From assembly GCF_003932505.1 (NCBI RefSeq), contig NZ_QZMU01000001.1, positions 744,001 to 808,000 on the forward strand: a DNA stretch of 64,000 bases, in the 5' to 3' direction. Both the position numbers and the translations under genes were made by a program. Source of the stretch: Thiohalobacter thiocyanaticus. Its GTDB lineage: Bacteria; Pseudomonadota; Gammaproteobacteria; Thiohalobacterales; Thiohalobacteraceae. Under the pieces are notes generated by a model. The model saw only the letters and a program-made list of their open reading frames with translations. It was not told where the DNA came from and searched no databases. The first letter of the stretch is position 1, and each line of letters begins with the position of its first letter. Positions 20,893 through 31,890 of the stretch are shown piece after piece.

Positions 20893-21378
20893 TTATCCCG
20901 GCAGCCAGCCCGCGGCCGCCACGAGCCACAGGCACAGGCCGGCGAACACCCCCGCGAGCACGTCGTCGATCATGATGCCCAGACCGCCCTGCACATGGCG
21001 GTCGAGCCAGCGGATCGGCCAGGGTTTTAGAATGTCGAACAGGCGGAACAGGACGAAGCCGAGGACCAGGGCCGGCCAGCCCGGGGCCACGACCGCCAGG
21101 GTGATCCACAGCCCCACCACCTCGTCCCAGACGATGGCGGAATGGTCGTGCACGCCGAGCGCCCGGGCGGTATATCCACATACCCAGACCCCGAGCAGGA
21201 AGGCCGCGGCCACCAGCAGCAGATAGACCGGCAGCTCCAGTCCGGCGATGAGCGGATACAGCACCGCACCGGCCAGGGTCCCGAAGGTGCCGGGGGCGAT
21301 CGGCGCCAGGCCGCTGCCGAAACCCAGCGCCAGCAGATGGCGGGGGTCCTTCAACCAGTGGATGGTGGGTTGTTTCAT
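20893..21378 (-). CDS. pgpA: Phosphatidylglycerophosphatase A
   Basis: 161 residues, inner membrane. It removes phosphate from phosphatidylglycerophosphate to make phosphatidylglycerol. The family motifs are GFGSGLAPIAPGTFGTLAG (N-terminal), WDEVVGLWI and FRLFDILKPWPIRWLD, and IMIDDVLAGVFAGL near the end, with three to four hydrophobic segments. It follows thiL in the cluster, a usual order, but a 220-base repeat-filled gap separates them. Confidence 0.95.
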   Translation of the reverse strand: MKQPTIHWLKDPRHLLALGFGSGLAPIAPGTFGTLAGAVLYPLIAGLELPVYLLLVAAAFLLGVWVCGYTARALGVHDHSAIVWDEVVGLWITLAVVAPGWPALVLGFVLFRLFDILKPWPIRWLDRHVQGGLGIMIDDVLAGVFAGLCLWLVAAAGWLPG

Positions 21379-21407
21379 AGGCGATCCGTTGCTCCAAGGG
21401 CAGCAAA

Positions 21408-21487
21408 TAGGTCGGGTTAGCGCAGAGTAACCCGACAGGTACCGCAGTTGTGTCGGGTTACACCCATTCGGGCCAACCCGACCTACG
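21408..21487. repeat. TAGGTCGGGTTAGCG inverted repeat (copy 2)
   Basis: Arms TAGGTCGGGTTAGCGCAGAG and a complement ending GGCCAACCCGACCTACG, between pgpA and thiL. Confidence 0.85.
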
Positions 21488-21508
21488 GGCTCGTCTGTCC
21501 CCTCTTCC

Positions 21509-21579
21509 CGTCATTCCGGCGCAGGCCGGAATCCAGTGACCGCAGCGGCACCTGGGTCCCGGCCTGCGCCGGGATGACG
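21509..21579. repeat. CGTCATTCCGGCG inverted repeat
   Basis: Arms CGTCATTCCGGCGCAGGCCG and its complement ending GGGATGACG, next to the preceding repeat between pgpA and thiL. Confidence 0.85.
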
Positions 21580-21625
21580 CGGAGAGATCGGGTTGCGCTC
21601 TTCCGGTTGCCCCGATCAACTCAAC

Positions 21626-22597
21626 TCATGGACCAAAATGCTGATAGCCGCCGGCGCCGGGCCGGAAGGCAGAACCGTCGGCATGCCGGCACTCCAGGCC
21701 TTCCCCCGGGGTGATCTCGCCGATCCGCGTCAGTGCGATGCCGGTTGACTCCGCCACTGCCGCGATCCGGGATTGTGCCGCATCCGGCACGGTGAAGCAG
21801 AGTTCATAGTCATCACCGCCGGCCAGGGGCCAGTCGTACCAGGTCGTATCATCGCCCCTCACCAACTGCGTCAGTGCCGGATGCCTGGGCACGGCATCGA
21901 CGTCGATTTCAGCGCCCACGCCGCTGGCCTGGCACAGGTGGCCGAGATCGGCCAGCAGGCCATCAGAGATGTCGATGGCCGCGCTGGCAAGCCCGCGCAG
22001 CGCGCGGCCCAGCGCAAGCCTTGGCTCGGGATAATCCAGCCGTAACCGGCTGGCCTGCAATGCATCCGGATCGGCATCGGCCTCGCGCAGCGCCAGCGCG
22101 GCCGCAGCCGCGCCCAGGCCGCCGCTCACATAGATCGCGTCGCCCGGCCTGGCACCATTCCGGGTCAGCGCCTGCCCTTCCGGCACCCGGCCATGCACCG
22201 TCACCGTGACGGTCAGCGGACCGCGGGTGGTGTCACCGCCGATCAGCGCGATTCCCGATTCGCTCGCCAGCCGGCCGAAGCCCTCGGCGAAGGCCGCGAG
22301 CCAGGCAGCATCGGCCTCGGGCAGGGTCAGGGCCAGCAGCGCCCAGGCCGGATCGGCGCCCATGGCGGCCAGATCACTGAGATTGACCGCCAGGGCCTTG
22401 TGGCCGATGGCTACCGGATCGGTATCAGGGGGAAAATGTACGCCCGCGACCAGGGTGTCGGTGGCAATGACCAGGTCGTGGCCGGGCGGGACACTGACGA
22501 CCGCGGCATCATCCCCGATGCCGAGCCGGATGTCATCGCGGGCCGGCGTCAGCCCGGCAAAGTAGCGTGCGATGAGATCGAATTCATTCAGCGGCAT
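21626..22597 (-). CDS. thiL: Thiamine-monophosphate kinase
   Basis: 323 residues from ATG 22597 (MPLNEFDLIARYFAG), which is preferred over an upstream in-frame start inside nusB. It phosphorylates thiamine monophosphate to the diphosphate cofactor. ATP/Mg motifs: LGIGDDAAVV, TDTLVAGVHF, KALAVNLSDLAAMGA and GGDTTRGP, all intact. It starts 8 bases after the nusB stop, so the two are probably co-transcribed. Confidence 0.95.
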   Translation of the reverse strand: MPLNEFDLIARYFAGLTPARDDIRLGIGDDAAVVSVPPGHDLVIATDTLVAGVHFPPDTDPVAIGHKALAVNLSDLAAMGADPAWALLALTLPEADAAWLAAFAEGFGRLASESGIALIGGDTTRGPLTVTVTVHGRVPEGQALTRNGARPGDAIYVSGGLGAAAAALALREADADPDALQASRLRLDYPEPRLALGRALRGLASAAIDISDGLLADLGHLCQASGVGAEIDVDAVPRHPALTQLVRGDDTTWYDWPLAGGDDYELCFTVPDAAQSRIAAVAESTGIALTRIGEITPGEGLECRHADGSAFRPGAGGYQHFGP

Positions 22598-22604
22598 ACC
22601 GGCT

Positions 22605-23102
22605 TCAGCCGCCACCGGCCCCCGGCAGGCCGCCGCCGGGCTCACCCTGCGGATGTTCAACACTGCGCAGCCGCCGCGACACCTGATCGAGCACGCCGTT
22701 GACGAAGGAATGTCCCTGCTCGGCCCCGAACTTGCGCGTCAGGGCGACGGCCTCGTTGATGACAACCTTGTAGGGAATATCGATACGCTGCATGAGCTCG
22801 TAGGTGGCAATGCGCAGGATGGCACGCTCCACCGGATTGACCTCCTCGAGCGGCCGGTTCAGCGCCGGTGCATAGCAGGCATCCAGTTCCACGGCCCGGG
22901 CGGTGACGCGCTCGACCAGCTCCCGGAAATAGGCACGGTCGGCATTGCGCAGCTCGGCCTCGTCCTGCTCGAACTGGGCCAGGATCTCATGGGCGTCCAT
23001 GGCGGTGAACTGCCACTGATACAGGGCCTGCATGGCCAGCCGCCGGGCCCGGCTGCGGGCGGCGTTGGGGTGGGATCTACCGGTCGCCGGGCTCGCGGCC
23101 AT
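22605..23102 (-). CDS. nusB: Transcription antitermination factor NusB
   Basis: 165 residues, all helical. With S10 it binds boxA in rRNA leaders for antitermination. The Arg-rich N-terminus RSRARRLAMQALYQWQF and the C-terminal NEAVALTRKFGAEQGHSFVNGVLD are family hallmarks. The N- and C-terminal tails (GGGLPGAGGG) are slightly longer than usual. ribH ends 1 base upstream, the typical ribH-nusB coupling. Confidence 0.96.
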   Translation of the reverse strand: MAASPATGRSHPNAARSRARRLAMQALYQWQFTAMDAHEILAQFEQDEAELRNADRAYFRELVERVTARAVELDACYAPALNRPLEEVNPVERAILRIATYELMQRIDIPYKVVINEAVALTRKFGAEQGHSFVNGVLDQVSRRLRSVEHPQGEPGGGLPGAGGG

Positions 23103-23103
23103 C

Positions 23104-23580
23104 TCAGGTCTCCAGGTTGCGCAGCAGGTTGATCATCTCGATGGCCGACATGGCCGCCTCCACGCCCTTGTTGCCGGCCTTGGTGCCGGCACGCTCGATG
23201 GCCTGTTCGATGGTATCCACCGTCAGCACGCCGAAGGCCAGCGGGATGTCGTGCTCCAGCCCGACCTGGGCCAGGCCCTTGGTGCACTCGCCGGCGACAT
23301 ACTCGAAATGCGGTGTGCCGCCGCGGATGACCGCCCCCAGGGCGATGATGGCGTCATATTGTTTGCCCGCCGCCAGGCGTTTGGCCACCAGCGGCATCTC
23401 GAAGGCGCCGGGCACCCGCACGATCTTCAGATCACGCCGCTCGGCGCCATGGCGCACCAGGCAGTCGACGGCACCCTCGAGCAGGCTGTCGACGATGAAG
23501 CTGTTGAAGCGCGCCACCAGCAGGGCGATGCGCGCATCCCGGACGGTCAGGCCGCCTTCGATTTCGGTGATGTCGGTCAT
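23104..23580 (-). CDS. ribH: 6,7-dimethyl-8-ribityllumazine synthase
   Basis: 158 residues from ATG 23580 ([10 protein letters not shown]); a longer in-frame start has no family support. It joins the pyrimidine and butanone phosphate precursors to make lumazine, in a capsid-like shell. Motifs: [46 protein letters not shown] (catalytic His) and the [12 protein letters not shown] phosphate site. Part of the rib cluster. Confidence 0.96.
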   Translation of the reverse strand: MTDITEIEGGLTVRDARIALLVARFNSFIVDSLLEGAVDCLVRHGAERRDLKIVRVPGAFEMPLVAKRLAAGKQYDAIIALGAVIRGGTPHFEYVAGECTKGLAQVGLEHDIPLAFGVLTVDTIEQAIERAGTKAGNKGVEAAMSAIEMINLLRNLET

Positions 23581-23639
23581 GTTGTCTGCGTTCTCTGTGT
23601 ATAAATGAACTGTGATCCGAATGGCACTTGCTTTATCCA

Positions 23640-23717
23640 CGTCATCCCCGCGAAGGCGGGGATCCAGCGTTGATTGGTGTCACCAGGCACTGGATTCCCG
23701 CCTTCGCGGGAATGACG
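23640..23717. repeat. CGTCATCCCCGCGAAGG inverted repeat
   Basis: Arms CGTCATCCCCGCGAAGGCGG and CCGCCTTCGCGGGAATGACG, between ribH and ribBX. Confidence 0.85.
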
Positions 23718-23790
23718 GATTACCCAAAACCGGCGCTCTTGGCGCCTTGGCGGTTCACCAAACCTGGCGTCTTGGCGGTTCACGCCCACA

Positions 23791-24894
23791 TCAATCCGGC
23801 TCCACGTATTCGACCACGTCCAGGCCGAAGCCGGCAATGCCGTGCATCTTCTTGGGCGCGCTCAGCACCCGCATGCGGGTCACTCCAAGATCGGCCAGGA
23901 TCTGAGCGCCGATGCCGTAGGTGCGCAGCTCCTCGCGCGAACGCCGCGGCTCGCCCAGGCCGCCCTCGGCATAGGCGCGGATGCGATGGATCAGGGCCTG
24001 CGGATCCTCCGGCCTGCCCAGCACGACCACCACGCCGCTGCCCTCATCGGCCACCCGCTTCAGCGCCCGACGCAGCGGCCAGCCGCAGTCGGAGGTGGTC
24101 GCGCTGAGCAGGTCGCACAGCGCACCCTGCACATGCACGCGCACCAACACCGGCTGGTCGTAGTCCGGCCTGCCATAAACCAGCGCCATGTGCACATCGC
24201 CGTCGATACAATCCTCGTAGGCGATCAGCCGGAACTCGCCGAACTCGGTCGGCAGCATGCATTCGGCCGTACGCTCCACGGTCGTCTCGTTCTCGATCCG
24301 GTAATGAATCAGATCGGCGATGGTCCCCATTTTCAGGTTATGCTCGGCGGCGAACTTCTCCAGGTCCAGGCGCCGCGCCATGCTGCCGTCCTCGTTGAGG
24401 ATCTCGACGATGACGGCGGCGGGTTCGGCGCCGGCGAGCCGGGCCAGGTCGCAGCCGGCCTCGGTGTGCCCGGCGCGGGTCAGCACCCCGCCCGGCTGGG
24501 CCATGAGCGGAAACACATGCCCCGGCTGGACGATGTCCGAGGGTTTCGCCGCCGGCGCCACCGCGGCCTGGACGGTGCGCGCGCGGTCATGGGCCGAGAT
24601 ACCCGTGGTCACGCCCTCGGCGGCCTCGATGGACAGGGTGAACGCCGTCCCGTGCTGGGCGGTGTTGTCGCGCACCATCAGCGGCAGCGCCAACTGCTCG
24701 CAGCGCTCGCGGGTCAGGGTCAGGCAGATCAGACCGCGGCCATATCTGGCCATGAAGTTGATGTCCTCCGGCTGCACTTGGTCGGCCAGCATCAGCAGGT
24801 CGCCCTCGTTCTCGCGGTCCTCGTCATCCATCAGGATGACCATCTTCCCCTGCCTGAGGTCCTCGATGAGTTCCTGTGTGGTGCTCAGTATCAT
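23791..24894 (-). CDS. ribB: DHBP synthase with degenerate GTP cyclohydrolase II domain (RibBX type)
   Basis: 367 residues from ATG 24894, which has AGGA six bases upstream; GTG 24912 is an alternative. The N-terminal domain makes 3,4-dihydroxy-2-butanone 4-phosphate from ribulose 5-phosphate and is intact: DDEDRENEGDLLMLAD, the loop MARYGRGLICL and GHTEAGCDLARLAG. The C-terminal domain resembles GTP cyclohydrolase II (RTYGIGAQILADLGVTRMRVL) but the zinc-binding Cys set is lost: the region reads VRVHVQGALCDLLSATTSDC, and the GRGIGL loop is EGSGVVVVLG. The second activity is therefore probably lost, as described for RibBX proteins, so a separate RibA should exist elsewhere. Part of the rib cluster. 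Confidence 0.9.
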   Translation of the reverse strand: MILSTTQELIEDLRQGKMVILMDDEDRENEGDLLMLADQVQPEDINFMARYGRGLICLTLTRERCEQLALPLMVRDNTAQHGTAFTLSIEAAEGVTTGISAHDRARTVQAAVAPAAKPSDIVQPGHVFPLMAQPGGVLTRAGHTEAGCDLARLAGAEPAAVIVEILNEDGSMARRLDLEKFAAEHNLKMGTIADLIHYRIENETTVERTAECMLPTEFGEFRLIAYEDCIDGDVHMALVYGRPDYDQPVLVRVHVQGALCDLLSATTSDCGWPLRRALKRVADEGSGVVVVLGRPEDPQALIHRIRAYAEGGLGEPRRSREELRTYGIGAQILADLGVTRMRVLSAPKKMHGIAGFGLDVVEYVEPD

Positions 24895-24930
24895 GTTTGT
24901 CCTGGTGTCCACCTGTATTCAGTCCTTTTC

Positions 24931-25028
24931 CGTCATTGCGAGCGCCCGAAGGGCATAAACGCAGCGCGGCAATCTCTAACCGGCTGATTCCATATTACAG
25001 AGATTGCCACACTACGCTCGCAATGACG
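24931..25028. repeat. CGTCATTGCGAGCG inverted repeat (copy 2)
   Basis: Arms CGTCATTGCGAGCGCCCGAA and CTACGCTCGCAATGACG, with GCGGCAATCTC/GAGATTGCC inside, between ribBX and ribE. Confidence 0.85.
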
Positions 25029-25041
25029 GGACAAATCACTT

Positions 25042-25698
25042 TCATTTGAGAAATCCGTGTTCAGCCAGGAAGGAGGCGCTGATTCCGCTGCCCGGCTCGG
25101 CCGCCTGCTCGCCCAGCAGCAGTCGCTCCAGGTAACGGGCGATGATGTCCACCTCCAGATTCACCCGGGTACCGCTGCGGTACTCACCGATGGTGGTCTC
25201 CTGCAGGGTGTGCGGCACGATATTCAGATCGAAGCTCGCGCCATCGACTGCATTGACGGTAAGACTCACTCCGTCGACGCAGATCGAGCCCTTCCCGGCG
25301 ATATATTTTGCCAGACCCGCGGGCGCCTGTATGCGAAAACGCTCCGAGCGGCCCTCGGGGCGGCGCTCCAGCACCGCGCCGACGCCGTCCACATGCCCGC
25401 TGACCAGATGGCCACCCAGCCGGGTGGTCGGGGTCAGGGCCTTTTCCAGATTCACCCGGCTGCCGACATTGAGGTCACGAAAGCCGGTGCGCGCCAGGGT
25501 CTCGCCGGAGACATCGGCCCAGAAACCGTCGCCGGGCAATTCCACCACGGTCAGGCATACACCGTTGACGGCGATGCTGTCGCCGAGTGAGACGTCATCG
25601 AGCGCCAGCTTGCCGGTGCGGACCCGAACGCGGGTATCCTCGCCGCCCGGCTGCAGCGCGGCGACCTCGCCGACGGCCTGGATGATGCCTGTGAACAT
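25042..25698 (-). CDS. ribE: Riboflavin synthase alpha subunit
   Basis: 218 residues made of two similar lumazine-binding halves, each about 95 residues (MFTGIIQAVGEV... and GGHLVSGHVDGVGAV...). It dismutates two lumazines to riboflavin as a trimer. VNGVCLTVV and VDGVSLTVNAV are the paired repeats. It lies between ribD and ribBX. No FMN riboswitch is apparent upstream. Confidence 0.96.
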   Translation of the reverse strand: MFTGIIQAVGEVAALQPGGEDTRVRVRTGKLALDDVSLGDSIAVNGVCLTVVELPGDGFWADVSGETLARTGFRDLNVGSRVNLEKALTPTTRLGGHLVSGHVDGVGAVLERRPEGRSERFRIQAPAGLAKYIAGKGSICVDGVSLTVNAVDGASFDLNIVPHTLQETTIGEYRSGTRVNLEVDIIARYLERLLLGEQAAEPGSGISASFLAEHGFLK

Positions 25699-25725
25699 GG
25701 GTCGGTTTTCTATAAAGTTCTTAAA

Positions 25726-26011
25726 TGGCCACGGAATACACGGAAAGCACGGACAAATTGAAACCCTGTAACACTGCAGGTCGGGTTAGCGCAACGTAAC
25801 CCGACACGCGCCTTGGACATGTCGGGTTACGCCCTTTCGGGCTAACCTGACCTACGGTGCTGGAAGAGTATCCGTCATCCCGGCGAATGCCGGGATCCAG
25901 AAACCGCTGCGGATAATGGATTCCCGCCTTCGCGGGAATGACGTTGTAATCAGTATTGCTGACGGTTGTGTACACAATCATCCTGTCCGTGCTTTCCGTG
26001 TTTTCCGTGGC
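25726..26011. repeat. Nested inverted repeats between ribE and ribD
   Basis: Outer arms GGCCACGGAATACACGGAAA (25727) and the complement ending CCGTGGC (26011) enclose two further inverted pairs side by side: AGGTCGGGTTAGCG... (25778-25856) and CGTCATCCCGGCG... (25873-25943). Three separate families are stacked in 285 bases. Confidence 0.85.
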
Positions 26012-26021
26012 TATTAATAAA

Positions 26022-27122
26022 TCACTTCACCCGCGCGCGGATGCGCCAGTCCGGCCCCACTGCGCGGATATCCTCGATCGTCAGTGCCACGCGGTCGGCC
26101 ATGGTATCCAACCCAGGCAGATGAAACAGTCCCCGGGCCTGATCGCCCAGCAGGTGCGGCGCCAGGTAGATCACCAGTTCGTCCACCAGGCCGGCCCGCA
26201 GCACGGCGCCGGCCAGGGTCGGGCCGGCTTCCAGCATGACCTCATTGATCTCGCGCTGGCCGAGCAGTGTCAACACGTCAACCGGATCCAGCCGATCATC
26301 ACGTACCGGCAGCACCGCCACCTCGGCGCCGGCGGCCTCCAGGGCCCGGCGGCGCCCGCTGTCATCGCTGCCGGTCAGGACCAGGGTATGGCCGGGCAGA
26401 GCCAGCAGCTTCGCCGAGGGCGGCGTGACCAGCCGCGTATCCAGCACCACCCGCAGCGGCTGCAGCACGGCGCTCCCATCCAGCCCCTCGATCCGGGCCG
26501 TCAGGGAAGGATCGTCCCCGAGCAGGGTGCCGCTGCCGGTGAGAATGGCCGAGCTGCGCGCGCGCAGCCTGTGCACATCGGCCCGGGCCGCGGGACCGGT
26601 GATCCACTGGCTCTCGCCCGAGGCCAGCGCCGTGCGCCCATCCAGGCTCATGGCCAGTTTGCAGCGCACGAAGGGACGGCCGCTGCGCATGCGCTGGATG
26701 AAACCGGGATTCAGCGCCGCGCTCTCGGCCGCCAGCACCCCGGCCTCGGTCGCGATCCCGGACGCCTCGAGCCGGGCGAGGCCCTGCCCCGCCACCCTCG
26801 GGTTCGGATCCTCCATTCCCGCCACCACGCGGCCGACACCGGCCTCGATCAGCGCCTCGCTGCAGGGCGGCGTGCGGCCGTGGTGACTGCAGGGCTCCAG
26901 CGTGACATAGGCCGTGGCCCCGCGCGCGCGTTCACCGGCCGCGCGCAGGGCATGCACCTCGGCGTGCGGCCCGCCGGCGCGTTCGTGCCAGCCCTCGCCG
27001 ACGATCCGGCCGTCTCTCACCACCACGCAACCGACGCGGGGATTGGGGTCAGTTGTATACAGCCCCCGGCGCGCCAGCTGCAGGGCGCGGCTCATGAAGC
27101 GGATGTCGTCGGTATCAGGCAC
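26022..27122 (-). CDS. ribD: Riboflavin biosynthesis deaminase/reductase
   Basis: About 366 residues from GTG 27122 (PDTDDIRFMSRALQLARRG aligns with family N-termini). ATG 27149 and ATG 27095 are possible alternatives; I see no clear ribosome site at any. The N-terminal deaminase domain has the zinc set HAEVHAL and TLEPCSHHGRTPPC. The C-terminal reductase domain has RCKLAMSLDGRTAL and EAGPTLAGAVLRAGLVDE. It carries out the two middle steps of riboflavin synthesis. Confidence 0.92.
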   Translation of the reverse strand: MPDTDDIRFMSRALQLARRGLYTTDPNPRVGCVVVRDGRIVGEGWHERAGGPHAEVHALRAAGERARGATAYVTLEPCSHHGRTPPCSEALIEAGVGRVVAGMEDPNPRVAGQGLARLEASGIATEAGVLAAESAALNPGFIQRMRSGRPFVRCKLAMSLDGRTALASGESQWITGPAARADVHRLRARSSAILTGSGTLLGDDPSLTARIEGLDGSAVLQPLRVVLDTRLVTPPSAKLLALPGHTLVLTGSDDSGRRRALEAAGAEVAVLPVRDDRLDPVDVLTLLGQREINEVMLEAGPTLAGAVLRAGLVDELVIYLAPHLLGDQARGLFHLPGLDTMADRVALTIEDIRAVGPDWRIRARVK

Positions 27123-27146
27123 GTCAGCCACGTTCCGGCGGCACGG

Positions 27147-27368
27147 CATCAACGCAGAGGACGCGGAGACGCGGAAGCGCAAAATGCTCAGGGAACCTCT
27201 GATTATTACTCTTCCCGTCATTCCCGCGCAGGCGGGAATCCAGATGTTTCAGCGAGATGGATGCCCGCCTGCGCGGGCATGACGAATAAATCAGAGGTTC
27301 CCTAAATATAAAAATCTCTGTGTCTCTGTACCCCAAAGGGCATAAACGTCTCTGCGTACTTTGCGTTG
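27147..27368. repeat. Nested inverted repeats between ribD and nrdR
   Basis: Outer: CAACGCAGAGGACGCGGAGA facing CGTCTCTGCGTACTTTGCGTTG. Middle: AGGGAACCTCTGATTATT facing AATAAATCAGAGGTTCCCT. Inner: CGTCATTCCCGCGCAGGCGG (27217) facing a complement ending CATGACG (27283). Three shells in about 220 bases. Confidence 0.85.
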
Positions 27369-27397
27369 GCGTCACCTGCGTTGAATATGTCACTACC

Positions 27398-27901
27398 TTA
27401 CTTCTCGTCCGGCAGCAAGGGGATCTGGTCGCGCTTCTCCTCCGGCGAGGGCTCGTTCTCCAGGCGTTCGATCTCCTCGCGGAAGGCATTGACGTCCTGG
27501 AAGCTGCGATAGACCGAGGCGAAGCGCACATAGGCGACCTGGTCCAGGCCGCGCAGCTCCAGCATGATCCATTCACCGACCTGACGCGCGTCCAGCTCGC
27601 GCTCGCCGGAGGCGTTGATGCGCTTCTGGATGCGCTCGATGGCCGCCTCCACCTGCTCGGTGGCCACCGGCCGTTTTTCCAGCGCCCGCAGGATACCGGA
27701 GCGCAGCTTCTCCTCGTTGAAGGGTTCGCGCGTGCCGTCGCGCTTGACGATACGCGGCATCACCAGCACCGCCTGCTCGAAGGTGGTGAAGCGCTCGCCG
27801 CAGCTCAGGCACTCCCGTCGACGGCGCACCTGCGCGCCCTCGTTGGCCAGGCGCGAGTCGATGACCTTGGTTTCGATGGCTCCGCAGAAGGGGCAGTGCA
27901 T
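27398..27901 (-). CDS. nrdR: Transcriptional repressor NrdR
   Basis: 167 residues. It represses ribonucleotide reductase genes in response to dATP/ATP. The N-terminal zinc ribbon has CPFCG and ECLSCGERF, followed by an ATP-cone domain ([20 protein letters not shown]). It lies between ribD and glyA in the standard gammaproteobacterial order. Confidence 0.97.
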   Translation of the reverse strand: MHCPFCGAIETKVIDSRLANEGAQVRRRRECLSCGERFTTFEQAVLVMPRIVKRDGTREPFNEEKLRSGILRALEKRPVATEQVEAAIERIQKRINASGERELDARQVGEWIMLELRGLDQVAYVRFASVYRSFQDVNAFREEIERLENEPSPEEKRDQIPLLPDEK

Positions 27902-27987
27902 GGTTGCCTAGGGAATGGGGGTGAGGGAATGAGGGTGAGGAAAAATCCAATTCCTCCTCCCATATCCTACCCCCTGATCCCCACTCC

Positions 27988-29244
27988 CTATCCTTTATAC
28001 ACCGGAAACCGCTTGCACAGTTCCAGCACCTTGGCGCGCACCTCGGCCTGCACCGATTCGTTCTCGACATCATCCAGGATATCGCAGATCCAGCCGGCCA
28101 GTTCCTTGGCTTCCTTCTCCTTGAAGCCGCGGGTGGTCATGGCCGGGGTGCCGATGCGAATGCCGCTGGTGACGAAGGGGGACTGCGGGTCGTTGGGCAC
28201 GGCGTTCTTGTTCACGGTGATGTTGGCGTTGCCCAGCGCGGCGTCGGCGGCCTTGCCGGTGATCCCCTTGTCGATCAGATCGACCAGGAACAGGTGGTCG
28301 TCGGTGCCGCCGGAGACGATCCTGTAGCCGCGCTCGTTCAGGGTCGATGCCATGGCACGGGCATTGTTCACCACCTGCTGCTGGTAGTCCTTGAAGGCCG
28401 GCTCCAGCGCCTCCTTGAAGGCCACCGCCTTGCCGGCGATGACATGCATCAGCGGGCCGCCCTGGGTGCCGGGGAAGACCATGGAGTTGAACTTCTTCTC
28501 CAGCTCCGGGTTGGACCGGGCCAGGATCAGGCCGCCGCGCGGGCCGCGCAGGGTCTTGTGGGTGGTGGTGGTGACGACATCGGCCACCGGCACCGGGTTG
28601 GGATAGATGCCCGCAGCCACCAGGCCGGCCACGTGCGCCATGTCGATGAACAGGTAGGCGCCGACCGAATCGGCGATCTCGCGGAAGACGTTCCAGTCCA
28701 TGATGCGCGAATAGGCAGAGAAGCCGCCGACGATCATTTTCGGCTTGTGCTCCTGAGCCAGCCGGCGGATCTCGTCATAGTCGACCTCGCCGGTCTCGGC
28801 GTTAAGGCCGTACTGGACGGCATTGAAGAGCTTGCCCGAGAAGTTGACCTTGGCGCCGTGGGTCAGATGGCCGCCGTCGGCCAGGCTCATGCCCAGAATG
28901 GTATCGCCCGGCTGCAGCAGGGCCAGATAGACCGCGGCGTTGGCCTGGGAGCCGGAATGCGGCTGGACATTGGCGTAATCGGCGCCGAACAGTTCCTTGG
29001 CGCGGTCGATGGCCAGCTGCTCGGCGATGTCGACATGCTCGCAACCGCCATAGTAGCGCTTGCCGGGATAGCCTTCGGCGTACTTGTTGGTGAGCACCGA
29101 GCCCTGGGCCTGCATCACGCGGGGGCTGGTGTAGTTCTCCGACGCGATCAGTTCGATGTGCTCTTCCTGGCGTTTTTCCTCGGCCTGGATGGCACTCCAG
29201 AGTTCGTCGTCGTAACCGGCTATCTTCATATCTTTGTCAAACAT
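27988..29244 (-). CDS. glyA: Serine hydroxymethyltransferase
   Basis: 418 residues. A PLP enzyme that interconverts serine and glycine while loading tetrahydrofolate. Lys-bearing motif [13 protein letters not shown] (PLP lysine), substrate loops [14 protein letters not shown] and [12 protein letters not shown] are all intact. It leads the glyA-nrdR-rib cluster, though a hairpin-free 86-base gap lies before nrdR. I saw no glycine or folate riboswitch upstream. Confidence 0.98.
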   Translation of the reverse strand: MFDKDMKIAGYDDELWSAIQAEEKRQEEHIELIASENYTSPRVMQAQGSVLTNKYAEGYPGKRYYGGCEHVDIAEQLAIDRAKELFGADYANVQPHSGSQANAAVYLALLQPGDTILGMSLADGGHLTHGAKVNFSGKLFNAVQYGLNAETGEVDYDEIRRLAQEHKPKMIVGGFSAYSRIMDWNVFREIADSVGAYLFIDMAHVAGLVAAGIYPNPVPVADVVTTTTHKTLRGPRGGLILARSNPELEKKFNSMVFPGTQGGPLMHVIAGKAVAFKEALEPAFKDYQQQVVNNARAMASTLNERGYRIVSGGTDDHLFLVDLIDKGITGKAADAALGNANITVNKNAVPNDPQSPFVTSGIRIGTPAMTTRGFKEKEAKELAGWICDILDDVENESVQAEVRAKVLELCKRFPVYKG

Positions 29245-29373
29245 CGCTTACCTCTGAGTTGCTGAAAATCGGGGCCCGCGCATGCGGTTCGGCCCGGTCT
29301 GGATGCCGGGCGGGCGGGATAAAACGACGATGATAACAGGATTTGCCGCCGGTTTCCGCTCCGGGCGACCGTC

Positions 29374-29835
29374 TCATCCCCTGATTTTGCGGGTAAAATC
29401 CTCCAGACGGCGGCGCATGCGGCGGACATGACTGCCTTCCCAGTAGAGCCGGCCACAGGCCGGACACTGCCACAGCGCCTGGCCGCGGACATCCGGTGGC
29501 GCCGCTTCACGCCGGGCCTCGGCGGCCGACTCCAGCGGCCGGTTGCAGACCAGGCAGCGGCTGAAGGGCCGGTACTGCCAGTCGATGGACAGCCGGGCGG
29601 CTAATTCTACCACACAGTCATCAAGGGAATTGGCCTGGAGGTGGATCACCGTCTCGTCGGCATGCCGGAATTCGAGCAGCTTGCGGTCGCGCGTCACCAG
29701 CCAGCGACCCTCAAGCCGGGCCCGCTCGATGATATCGCGGTCACTTTCGTCCGGGTGCGGCAGCTCGGTATCGTAGCCGGCCGCCCGCAGCCAGCGCGCC
29801 AGCCCCTTGAGCATCGCATCGCACAGCAGCTTCAT
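29374..29835 (-). CDS. Mut7-C RNAse domain protein
   Basis: 153 residues. The N-terminal PIN-like nuclease core has conserved acidic residues (MKLLCDAMLKGLARWLR, DESDRDIIERA, LVTRDRKLLEFR). The C-terminal zinc ribbon has CLVCNRPL and CPACGRLYWEGSH. This is the Mut7-C domain arrangement. The exact RNA target is unknown. It stands alone upstream of glyA on the same strand. Confidence 0.88.
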   Translation of the reverse strand: MKLLCDAMLKGLARWLRAAGYDTELPHPDESDRDIIERARLEGRWLVTRDRKLLEFRHADETVIHLQANSLDDCVVELAARLSIDWQYRPFSRCLVCNRPLESAAEARREAAPPDVRGQALWQCPACGRLYWEGSHVRRMRRRLEDFTRKIRG

Positions 29836-29855
29836 TCCCCCGCCCCTTCAACGAC

Positions 29856-29934
29856 GTAGGTCGGGTTAGCCTGAAAGGCGTAACCCGGCATTCACCGCGG
29901 CCCTATCGGGTTACGCTGCGCTAACCCGACCTAC
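29856..29934. repeat. GTAGGTCGGGTTAGC inverted repeat
   Basis: Arms GTAGGTCGGGTTAGCCTGAA and a complement ending CGCTAACCCGACCTAC, between the Mut7-C gene and ettA, which are divergent. Confidence 0.85.
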
Positions 29935-30025
29935 AACAGCGGAACGTTCCATGTTTGCTCTTTAGCCGTCCTTCCCGAAACCCTATAATAAGCCACTTCC
30001 AAGCCACAGCGACTGAAGCATTCCC

Positions 30026-31690
<1,665 letters not shown>

Positions 31691-31890
31691 TATCCTCGGG
31701 CGGCCGGCAGCCCCGCCTGTCCGCATGCTGGCATGAGCTTGACGCGCCATATTCTCTGAACTAAGTGTTGTTCAGAGGGGGAAGCGTGTTGTACGGGCAG
31801 TTTAGTCACGGATAACATGTAACAGATTCTGTCAGGCGTATTCGCTCCCACCCTCCAGAAACGTATAACAAGCATCTGGAGGAACACACC

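Noticed and set aside
21626..22663. Longer ThiL start at 22663
   Set aside because: It would overlap nusB and the extra residues do not resemble the family; ATG 22597 starts the conserved N-terminus.
23581..27397. FMN riboswitch in the rib cluster
   Set aside because: The gaps are filled with inverted repeats; no conserved FMN-aptamer segments could be found by eye.
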